Under the pieces are notes generated by a model. The model saw only the letters and a program-made list of their open reading frames with translations. It did not search any database and was not told the origin of the DNA. This document shows positions 1-6,201 of a DNA stretch of 9,230 nucleotides, in pieces. The DNA is from Clostridia bacterium (GTDB lineage: Bacteria > Bacillota > Clostridia > Christensenellales > Borkfalkiaceae): positions 1 to 9,230 of the forward strand of contig JAFVSF010000161.1 of NCBI GenBank assembly GCA_017503885.1, in the 5' to 3' direction. Within the stretch, counting starts at the first letter, position 1. Each line of letters begins with the position of its first letter. A program made the position numbers and the translations under genes.

Positions 1-10
1 ATCATAAAAA

Positions 11-16
11 AAGGAG
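11..16 (+). promoter_or_regulatory. Ribosome binding site of mraZ
   Basis: AAGGAG is placed 8 nt before the TTG at 25. It overlaps the competing GTG at 16, so it decides the start in favour of TTG. Confidence 0.75.
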
Positions 17-24
17 TGTTTCTT

Positions 25-456
25 TTGAAATGTTTTTCGGGTGAGCATTACCACCAATTAGATGCAAAAAACAGAATAAGAATCCCGGCGAAGTTCAAGA
101 GCGACATCTCTGAAAAGTTGGTTTTTAGTAAGGGCGTAACTCCTTGTATCTACGTTCTTCCTTACAGCGAATACGCTGAGATGATTGAGAAGTTTAATTC
201 TCTTCCACAATTTGACGTTCAAACGCAACTTGCACTTTCAGTGTATATGGCGTCGTTCGAGGTTTTAGAAGAGGATAATCAAGGTAGAATTCTTCTTCCT
301 AACTCACTTCTTGATTATGCGGGCATACAGAAAAACGTCGTGACCGTTGGTGTAAAAAACAGGCTTGAAATTTGGAGTGAAGAGCGTAGAGAGGCTCTTA
401 CATCTAAAAAGACCTTTGAAGAATATATGGCGTTGCTTTCATCGAGGTTATCATAA
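25..456 (+). CDS. mraZ: MraZ, AbrB-like transcriptional regulator of the dcw cluster
   Basis: MraZ is a nucleoid-associated DNA-binding protein that in studied bacteria binds upstream of its own operon and controls division and cell wall genes. The protein has the two tandem SpoVT/AbrB-like (MraZ) half-domains, each with the family's DxxxR motif: DAKNR at residues 13-17 and DNQGR at 84-88. Each motif is followed by a hydrophobic-Pro turn (IRIPAKF and ILLP). I chose the TTG at 25, giving 143 aa and an N-terminus MKCFSGEHYHQLDAKNR that matches the family. An in-frame GTG at 16 overlaps the ribosome binding site AAGGAG (11-16) and cannot use it, whereas the TTG sits 8 nt beyond it. The stop overlaps the rsmH start (TAATG). 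It is the first gene seen, and its promoter and MraZ-binding repeats would lie upstream of the window. Confidence 0.95.
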   Translation: MKCFSGEHYHQLDAKNRIRIPAKFKSDISEKLVFSKGVTPCIYVLPYSEYAEMIEKFNSLPQFDVQTQLALSVYMASFEVLEEDNQGRILLPNSLLDYAGIQKNVVTVGVKNRLEIWSEERREALTSKKTFEEYMALLSSRLS

Positions 457-1391
457 TGAAATTCGTTCACTATTCCGTTATGAAAGAGGAGTGTTTAGAA
501 GGGCTCAACTTAAATGCGAGTGGAATTTATTTCGACGGCACACTCGGTGGTGCAGGGCATTCTTTTGAAATATTAAAAAGAACTGCTCCAAGTGGTAGAC
601 TTATTGCAACGGATTTAGATAAAGACGCAATTAAAAACGCTGAAGACAAACTAAAAGAATTTAGTGGTAGATTTAAACTTTACAATACAAACTTTAAAAA
701 TATAATTTCCGTGTTAGATGAGGAGGGAATTCCTCAAATAGACGGTGCACTTTTAGATTTAGGTGTAAGTTCATATCAACTTGATAATAGAGAAAGAGGT
801 TTCTCTTACTTAAGCGACGAGATAAGGCTTGATATGAGAATGGATCAATCTAGTGGAAAAAGTGCTTGGGAAGTAGTCAACTTCTATGAAAAATCTAAAC
901 TTTCGTATATTTTCTCCGTGTATGGGGAAGAAAAGTTTGCAGATAATATTGCAAAGAATATATGCGAAGAGAGAAAGATAAAGCCTATAGATACAACGGG
1001 TGAACTTGTAAAAATTATTGATAGGAGCATTCCTTACAAATTTAAACAAAACGGGCATCCTGCAAAAAAAGTATTTCAGGCAATTAGAATTGAAGTAAAC
1101 GAAGAACTTGACGGGCTTGGACAGTGTTTAAAAGACATAGTTAAAAGACTTAAAAAGGGTGGTAGACTAGTTGTTTTAACTTTCCATTCTTTAGAGGATA
1201 GAATTGTAAAGCAAACGTTTAAAGACCTTGAAACTGATTGTATATGCGACAAGAGGTTTCCCGTTTGTGTTTGTGGCAAGAAAAGAGAGATTAAGATATT
1301 GACAAAAAAGCCTATAGAGGCTAGCGAAACTGAATGTAAAGAAAATTCACGTTCGCACAGTGCAAAATTGAGAATTATAGAAAAAATTTAA
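456..1391 (+). CDS. rsmH: 16S rRNA (cytosine-1402-N4)-methyltransferase RsmH (MraW)
   Basis: RsmH uses S-adenosylmethionine to methylate N4 of C1402 in the decoding centre of 16S rRNA and is normally the second gene of the dcw cluster. At 311 aa it has the usual length. Visible motifs are the SAM-binding loop FDGTLGGAGHS (26-36), the acidic loop ATDLD (51-55), DLGVSS (101-106), RGFS (114-117), LDMRMD (125-130), HPAKKVFQAIRIEVN (201-215) and FHSLEDR (243-249), with an SHSAKLR tail. A cysteine-rich segment CxC-x6-CxC (C262, C264, C271, C273) matches what I recall from clostridial homologues and may bind a metal; that role is inference. The ATG overlaps the mraZ stop by one base (TAATG) and is preceded by GAGG at 444-447, so the two genes are probably translationally coupled. 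Confidence 0.97.
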   Translation: MKFVHYSVMKEECLEGLNLNASGIYFDGTLGGAGHSFEILKRTAPSGRLIATDLDKDAIKNAEDKLKEFSGRFKLYNTNFKNIISVLDEEGIPQIDGALLDLGVSSYQLDNRERGFSYLSDEIRLDMRMDQSSGKSAWEVVNFYEKSKLSYIFSVYGEEKFADNIAKNICEERKIKPIDTTGELVKIIDRSIPYKFKQNGHPAKKVFQAIRIEVNEELDGLGQCLKDIVKRLKKGGRLVVLTFHSLEDRIVKQTFKDLETDCICDKRFPVCVCGKKREIKILTKKPIEASETECKENSRSHSAKLRIIEKI

Positions 1392-1415
1392 TTATAAAAA
1401 ATGGGGAGATAGAAT

Positions 1416-1985
1416 ATGTATAATAACAGCAGAAATAACACTTTAGTTAAAGAAAGAACTCAAAAGGCAAGCGTAGCTGAAAGCATCGTTAGAGGTGGCT
1501 ATGAAGAATTATTTGCTTTTAACAAAAAGAGTAATGCTACTGTTACTAAAACAAAAATGGAATATCAAACCCCAACTATGGAGTTCGTTGCAAACATTGC
1601 TCCATCAAAGGTTGACGCTCACCGTGAAGCATTAAATGAAGATATTATGCCTTCTAGCACTACTATGCAATTCGATAAGGAAAATGCAGAAGTATATGAA
1701 GACCTTAAATTAAAAAATAAAAACAAAGTAGAGAAAAACTACAAGATTAATAGCAAGGCAAAACTTTTAGTTGCCGTATATTCGCTTGTAGTTGCAACTA
1801 TTTTATCACTTATCGTTATCAATTCAAGAATGCTTAAAAATCTTGATAATTCCATTGATAATTATTCTTCTCAAGTTACTACGTTAAACCAAGAGTATTC
1901 TGCAGTTATGGATGAACTCGGCAACGTTATGAGCGACGAGACCATAATTGAAAAAGCAGTAGAAATGGGTATGGAAAAAGCTTAA
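1416..1985 (+). CDS. ftsL: FtsL/DivIC-like bitopic cell division protein with long cytoplasmic N-terminus
   Basis: FtsL-type proteins are small single-pass membrane proteins that join the FtsQ/DivIB-FtsB/DivIC complex and activate the FtsW-FtsI septal synthase. The 189-aa product has about 110 hydrophilic residues, a basic stretch (KINSKAK), one membrane helix at about 117-135, and an outside segment of about 50 residues with heptad-like character (ending in IEKAVEMGMEKA), as expected for FtsL. The identification rests on this architecture and on position between rsmH and ftsI; sequence conservation in this family is poor. The N-terminal 110 residues have no motif I recognise and are much longer than in B. 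subtilis FtsL (about 117 aa in total). The ribosome binding site GGGGAG (1403-1408) is 7 nt from the ATG. The TAA stop is in the same frame as the following ftsI. Confidence 0.75.
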   Translation: MYNNSRNNTLVKERTQKASVAESIVRGGYEELFAFNKKSNATVTKTKMEYQTPTMEFVANIAPSKVDAHREALNEDIMPSSTTMQFDKENAEVYEDLKLKNKNKVEKNYKINSKAKLLVAVYSLVVATILSLIVINSRMLKNLDNSIDNYSSQVTTLNQEYSAVMDELGNVMSDETIIEKAVEMGMEKA

Positions 1986-1988
1986 AAT

Positions 1989-2003
1989 GGAGATAATATT
2001 ATA
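1989..2003 (+). promoter_or_regulatory. ftsI ribosome binding site with AUA/AUU start
   Basis: GGAG (1989-1992) is the only good Shine-Dalgarno sequence ahead of the FtsI frame. ATT at 1998 and ATA at 2001 lie 5 and 8 nt beyond it and are in frame. The predicted start MKTLNVNILRKRL or MIKTLNVNILRKRL gives a normal positively charged tip before the membrane anchor. AUU is a known rare initiator (infC in E. coli), while AUA is rarer. A sequencing error changing ATG to ATA is a simple alternative. Confidence 0.55.
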
Positions 2004-3734
2004 AAAACATTAAACGTTAATATTTTACGAAAGAGGTTATTCGCACTAATTTGTGCAATAACCTTTATTTTTTTGTTTATTTTAGCAAGATTGTTCTATA
2101 TTCAAGTTGTATGGGGCAAAGAATTGCAGTCGAGGGCAATAGACCAATGGACGAGAGAATTGCCGTTAGTCGCAAGACGTGGAGTAATTACCGATAGAAA
2201 CGGGGTTGTTCTTGCAAGCAATTATCAAACGTATTCAGTGTTTATAAGAGGTAGGTCGGTTACGGACGCAAATGATGTTGCTAAAACCCTTTCTTCAATA
2301 TTAGACGTTGATTACGACCAGCTTTATTCAAAGATAATAAATACAAATAACTCTGTTTTAACAGTAAAAAAACAAGTTGGCAGTCAAGATATTGAAAGGC
2401 TTAGGCAATATAATTTACAAGGGGTGTATTATAGTCCAGATTATGCAAGAACTTATCCATACGGAAAGAGTTTAAGTCAAGTATTGGGGTATACGTCTTA
2501 CGATGGAATGGGGTTGACTGGAATTGAAAAGGTTTACGACGAGTATTTAAAAGGCTACGATGGGGAAATTTTATACGAGGCAGATTTGGTTGGTAAAGAT
2601 ATTGAAGGCAAAAATGCCAGATACGTCCCTGCAACAAACGGCTTAAACGTTAAACTTACCATTGATTACGAAATTCAGAGTATTTGCGACGCTGTAATAG
2701 AAAAAGCGTATAACGAATATACGCCAAAATCTGCATCAGTATTGGTTATGAACCCACAAAATGGACAAATATTAGCCATGACGCAATACCCTTGCTACGA
2801 TTTGAACGAGTTACCGAGAGATGACGTCAAACTTTTGAATAAATTGGGTAGATGTTCGCTTGTAGTAGATTCGTACGAACCGGGTTCTACGTTTAAGATA
2901 TTGACTGCAGCGGCAAATATTGAAGAATATTTAAAAGGTAATCCAAACGCATTTTCAAACGACTACGTTTTCAATTCAAGCAGGTATAGATACGTTGATG
3001 GCAAAAAGATAAAATGCTGGAGTAATCACGATAACGGAAAGCACTCAAATGAAAATCTTGCAATGGCATTAAATAACAGTTGCAATCCTTGTTTTGTCGA
3101 TATAGCATTGGCATTGGGAAAAGAGAAGATGTATGAATATATTAAAGCGTTTGGTTACGGTCAGTGTACGGGCGTTGACTTTCAAGGCGAAGCAATAGGT
3201 ATGCTACTACCGGAGAGTGCTGTTAAAAATGGCGATTTGGCAAGAATTAGTTTTGGGCAAACCATTGCAGTTACTCCAATTCAACTTGCGTGTGCAACAG
3301 CGTCGGCAGTTAATGGAGGTAAGTATTTTAGCCCTTATTTTGTAAGTGAAATAAGCGATGAGTATGGAAAAGTTGCCGAAGTTATAAAAGAAAAATTTGT
3401 TAGAAGAGTTATAAGTGAAGAGGCGTCTAAAATATTGGCTAGTTATTTAGAGGGTGTAGTTGAAAACGGAAGTGGTAAACAAGCGTATATAGAGGGTTAT
3501 AAAATCGGTGGTAAAACGGGTACTGCACAAAAATATGAAAACGGTGTTATTTCTCAAGGTAAATACGTTATGAGTTTTATAGGGTTTTTTCCTTCGAATA
3601 ATCCCGAATATCTAGCGTTAGTTATTGTAGACGAGCCAGTGGGAGGGCAGTATGGTTCTACTGTTGCAGCACCACTTGTAAAAGAAATTTTCCAAGGAAT
3701 AATAAATTGTAAAAACATAGGTAAATACTGCTAA
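2001..3734 (+). CDS. ftsI: Class B penicillin-binding protein, FtsI/SpoVD family transpeptidase (non-ATG start)
   Basis: This enzyme cross-links peptidoglycan peptides at the outer face of the membrane, working with FtsW. Counting from the AUA at 2001 the protein is 577 aa. It has a short basic cytoplasmic tip (ILRKR), a membrane anchor at about 13-35, an N-terminal dimerisation domain starting near RELPLVARRGVITDRNG, and a C-terminal transpeptidase domain. The three active-site motifs are present: STFK (nucleophile Ser296, Lys299), SCN (360-362) and KTGTA (505-509). The CWSN-to-SCNP region resembles SpoVD/PBP2B proteins, but no PASTA domain follows the transpeptidase fold. No ATG, GTG or TTG occurs in frame between the ftsL stop (1985) and a TTG at 2073 that would cut the anchor in half. 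GGAG at 1989-1992 instead points to AUA at 2001 (8-nt spacing) or AUU at 1998 (5 nt). Whether it serves vegetative division or sporulation cannot be told. Confidence 0.9.
   Translation: MKTLNVNILRKRLFALICAITFIFLFILARLFYIQVVWGKELQSRAIDQWTRELPLVARRGVITDRNGVVLASNYQTYSVFIRGRSVTDANDVAKTLSSILDVDYDQLYSKIINTNNSVLTVKKQVGSQDIERLRQYNLQGVYYSPDYARTYPYGKSLSQVLGYTSYDGMGLTGIEKVYDEYLKGYDGEILYEADLVGKDIEGKNARYVPATNGLNVKLTIDYEIQSICDAVIEKAYNEYTPKSASVLVMNPQNGQILAMTQYPCYDLNELPRDDVKLLNKLGRCSLVVDSYEPGSTFKILTAAANIEEYLKGNPNAFSNDYVFNSSRYRYVDGKKIKCWSNHDNGKHSNENLAMALNNSCNPCFVDIALALGKEKMYEYIKAFGYGQCTGVDFQGEAIGMLLPESAVKNGDLARISFGQTIAVTPIQLACATASAVNGGKYFSPYFVSEISDEYGKVAEVIKEKFVRRVISEEASKILASYLEGVVENGSGKQAYIEGYKIGGKTGTAQKYENGVISQGKYVMSFIGFFPSNNPEYLALVIVDEPVGGQYGSTVAAPLVKEIFQGIINCKNIGKYC
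2031..2074 (+). terminator. Terminator- or attenuator-like hairpin inside the 5' end of ftsI
   Basis: The left arm GGTTATT-C-GCAC (2035-2046, with C2042 bulged) pairs with GTGCAATAACC (2053-2063) around a 6-nt loop, TAATTT. The stem is 11 base pairs, extendable by A-T, G-T and A-T pairs at its base. It is followed by TTTATTTTTTT ending at 2074. This is the form of a Rho-independent terminator, but it lies within the codons of the FtsI membrane anchor, about 30 nt after the proposed start. Part of the T-run is explained by Phe codons of the hydrophobic helix; the paired arms are not. Confidence 0.5.
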
Positions 3735-3767
3735 AATTAGAGTTTAATATATAAAAAAGAGGTTTTT

Positions 3768-5207
3768 ATGGAAGTTAATAAGTTAATAGAACAAATTGAT
3801 TACATAGATATAAAAGGTGTTCTTCCCGATGAAATAACGGACGTAACGAACAACTCAAAAGAGGTTGTAGAAGGAAGTTTGTTTATTTATGAAAAAGAGA
3901 GTAAAAAATATCTAGTTGAAGCCCAAAAAAAAGGTTGTAAAATAGTCGTTAGCCAAGAACTCGTAGAAATTGATTTGTGTGTAATAATAGTTAAAGACGT
4001 AAAAGTTGCTATGGCACAAATTGCAAAGGCTTTTTGGGGTAATCCACAAGAGGATTTGAGAATAGTAGGGGTGGTTGGAACAAATGGAAAAACGACTATT
4101 TGTCACGTGCTTTGTAATTTGCTTTTAGAAGGTGGTTTTGAAGTTGGCGTAACGGGTACGATAGGAACGTTTTACAAAGGAAAGACGTTTCCTTCAAAAC
4201 TTACAACTCCAAGTTGTCTAGATTTATATAAACTAATTAACGAAATGGTAAAAAACGGCGTAGAAATACTCGTTATGGAGGTTTCGGCACACGCAATAGA
4301 GCAAAGGCGATGTGAGGGTATATATTTCCACTCCCTAATATTTACTAATTGCACGGAAGACCATCTTGATTATTTTGAAAACTTTGAAAATTATCGCAAT
4401 ACTAAAAAGAGTATTTTTGACGGAAAAAATTGCAGGTATATGATAGTAAATAGTGACGATAGTTTGGGCAGAGAGATTTTAAAATGTGCCAAAGGTAAAG
4501 TTATATCTTATGGCATTGATAACCCAGCAGACGTTTTTGCAATAAACGTTGAAGAAAGACAAGACGGTATAGAATACGTAATAAATTTATTTGACGTAAT
4601 ATATGAAATAAAAAGCAATTTATACGGCAAAGTGAACGTGTATAACACGTTGGCATGTTGTGCCGTTTCGGCTACTTTTGGTGTAAAAACGTACGTTTTG
4701 GCTAAGGCTCTTGGTAAAATAAAACCTATTGAGGGCAGGGCTCAACCTATTGCAACAATAAAAGGTTGCACTGTTTTTATAGACTATGCTCACACTCCCG
4801 ACGGGCTGTATCAAACTTTAAATTCTATGAAAAATATATGTAGTAGAAAACTGTTTTGCGTGTTTGGTTGTGGTGGAAACAGAGAAAAACAAAAGCGACC
4901 AATTATGGGAAAAATTGCAGGACAAATCGCTGATTTTACAGTTGTTACTAGTGATAATCCTAGGTATGAAGACGAGTGTGATATTATTAGGCAAATTGAA
5001 AACGGAATAAAGCAAGTAACGTATAATTACATAACAATAAAGGACAGAAAAAGTGCAATAAAATACGCACTAGACAAAGTTGGCAAAGGCGACGTTTTAG
5101 TCATTGCAGGAAAGGGTGCTGAAGAGTATCAAGAAATATTAGGTGAACGAAGAATTTTTAGTGATAAAAAAGAAGTTTTAGAATATTTGTCCTTAATGGA
5201 GGCTTAA
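3768..5207 (+). CDS. murE: UDP-MurNAc-L-Ala-D-Glu:meso-diaminopimelate ligase MurE
   Basis: MurE is a cytoplasmic ATP-dependent ligase that adds the third amino acid to the peptidoglycan stem peptide. The 479-aa protein has the usual length and three-domain order: a short UDP-substrate N-terminal domain, a central ATPase domain with GTNGKTT at 104-110, LTTPSCLDL near 145-153, EVSAHAIEQRR at 171-181 and the TEDHLDYF segment at 196-203, then a C-terminal domain with GCGGNREKQKRP. The C-terminal motif DNPR (396-399) is the recognised signature of enzymes that add meso-diaminopimelate rather than lysine. The organism therefore probably has mDAP peptidoglycan. A lysine in NTKKSIF (213-214) is a candidate for the family's carbamoylated residue. 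AAAGAGG (3756-3762) precedes the ATG by 5 nt. murF, often the next gene, is absent here. Confidence 0.96.
   Translation: MEVNKLIEQIDYIDIKGVLPDEITDVTNNSKEVVEGSLFIYEKESKKYLVEAQKKGCKIVVSQELVEIDLCVIIVKDVKVAMAQIAKAFWGNPQEDLRIVGVVGTNGKTTICHVLCNLLLEGGFEVGVTGTIGTFYKGKTFPSKLTTPSCLDLYKLINEMVKNGVEILVMEVSAHAIEQRRCEGIYFHSLIFTNCTEDHLDYFENFENYRNTKKSIFDGKNCRYMIVNSDDSLGREILKCAKGKVISYGIDNPADVFAINVEERQDGIEYVINLFDVIYEIKSNLYGKVNVYNTLACCAVSATFGVKTYVLAKALGKIKPIEGRAQPIATIKGCTVFIDYAHTPDGLYQTLNSMKNICSRKLFCVFGCGGNREKQKRPIMGKIAGQIADFTVVTSDNPRYEDECDIIRQIENGIKQVTYNYITIKDRKSAIKYALDKVGKGDVLVIAGKGAEEYQEILGERRIFSDKKEVLEYLSLMEA
5198..5202 (+). promoter_or_regulatory. Ribosome binding site of mraY
   Basis: GGAGG lies within the end of murE, 8 nt before the TTG at 5211. 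It fixes this non-ATG start, since no ATG is available nearby that would keep the first membrane helix. Confidence 0.75.
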
Positions 5208-5210
5208 TTT

Positions 5211-6191
5211 TTGAAGTTATATTTATCGGCGTTTTTAGCATCGCTTTGTTTTTCCATAGCATTAGGTTGGTTTATTATTCCAATTCTTAGAAAATTAAAA
5301 TTTGGGCAAAATATCTTAAATTACGTAACCGAGCACAACTATAAAAGTGGAACGCCTACAATGGGTGGTTTCATTTTTATTTTGTCTGCCGTTTTGTCAT
5401 TTTTTACTTTTTCTAAAGATAGCAAATATTTATCATTAGTCAGCCTTGCAGTAGGAATAAGTTATATGGGCGTTGGTTTTATCGACGACTTTTTAAAAAT
5501 AAGACTAAAACGGAATAAAGGGTTGGGAGCAATTCAAAAGACTATTTTTGAACTTGTAATTGCTGTGATTGTTGCAGTTGTAACGTTAACTAGGGGTTTT
5601 TCAATATTAAACTTACCCTTTGCAAATAAATCAATAAACGTTGGGTTTTGGTTTGTGCCTCTTTGTATTTTAGTATTTGTTGCAACTACAAATAGCGTAA
5701 ACCTTACCGACGGATTAGACGGTCTTGCAGGTGGCGTAACTTATATATTTTTTCTTGCTTTAGGTACTATAATTTTTTTGCAAAGTTCTTCTTTAAAAAG
5801 TGCTATGGCTATTGCAGAGAATAAAAATATCGCTTTACTATGTTTTTCAATTTCAGGGGCTTTGGTAGGCTATTTGTTGTACAATACTCATAAGGCGTCG
5901 GTGTTTATGGGCGACACAGGCTCGCTTTCTCTAGGGGGGTTGGTTGCAATCGTTTCTATTGTCAGTGGAAATATACTTTATATTCCAATTATTGGCATAA
6001 TTTACGTGCTATCTAGCATATCCGTAATAATGCAGGTTATCTACTACAAAAAAACTAAGAAACGAATATTTTTAATGGCTCCTTTGCACCATCATTTTCA
6101 ACAAAAAGGCTTTGATGAAAGTAAAATAGCCGTGGGCTATAAGTTGATTACTCTGTTTTTAGGTATAATCTGCGTAATTTCTTATCTATAA
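5211..6191 (+). CDS. mraY: Phospho-N-acetylmuramoyl-pentapeptide-transferase MraY
   Basis: MraY is a polytopic membrane enzyme that transfers phospho-MurNAc-pentapeptide from UDP to undecaprenyl phosphate, forming lipid I on the cytoplasmic face. The 326-aa protein shows about ten hydrophobic segments and the family's signatures: TPTMGG (48-53), the Asp pair in FIDDFLK (D92, D93), the metal-site loop NLTDGLDG (164-171), FMGDTGS (232-238) and PLHHHFQQKG (291-300, with the HHH triad at 293-295). All expected catalytic acids are present. The start is TTG at 5211, supported by GGAGG (5198-5202) 8 nt upstream inside the last codons of murE. Only 3 nt separate the two genes, suggesting coupled translation. 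Confidence 0.97.
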   Translation: MKLYLSAFLASLCFSIALGWFIIPILRKLKFGQNILNYVTEHNYKSGTPTMGGFIFILSAVLSFFTFSKDSKYLSLVSLAVGISYMGVGFIDDFLKIRLKRNKGLGAIQKTIFELVIAVIVAVVTLTRGFSILNLPFANKSINVGFWFVPLCILVFVATTNSVNLTDGLDGLAGGVTYIFFLALGTIIFLQSSSLKSAMAIAENKNIALLCFSISGALVGYLLYNTHKASVFMGDTGSLSLGGLVAIVSIVSGNILYIPIIGIIYVLSSISVIMQVIYYKKTKKRIFLMAPLHHHFQQKGFDESKIAVGYKLITLFLGIICVISYL

Positions 6192-6201
6192 CGGAGGGGT
6201 T

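Noticed and set aside
16..24. GTG at 16 as the mraZ start.
   Set aside because: It overlaps the AAGGAG ribosome binding site, and the extra residues do not fit the MraZ N-terminus. TTG at 25 is well spaced.
2073..2075. TTG at 2073 as the ftsI start.
   Set aside because: It would cut the membrane anchor, lacks a Shine-Dalgarno sequence at the right distance, and ignores an intact upstream coding stretch with basic residues and helix.
1416..3734. FtsL and FtsI lie in the same frame with only one TAA between them, suggesting a readthrough fusion.
   Set aside because: FtsL's C-terminus is outside the cell, while the FtsI N-terminal tip must be inside. A fused chain would put the transpeptidase domain in the cytoplasm. 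A ribosome binding site for FtsI also exists.
3735..3767. TATAAA-like box in the ftsI-murE gap as a promoter.
   Set aside because: The DNA is very AT-rich and no -35 partner at 16-18 nt is convincing. The gap is short and the genes are co-oriented.
4751..4770. Inverted repeat TGCAAC with GTTGCA in murE followed by a short T-run.
   Set aside because: The arms are only 6 bp with an 8-nt loop in the middle of conserved coding sequence; expected by chance.
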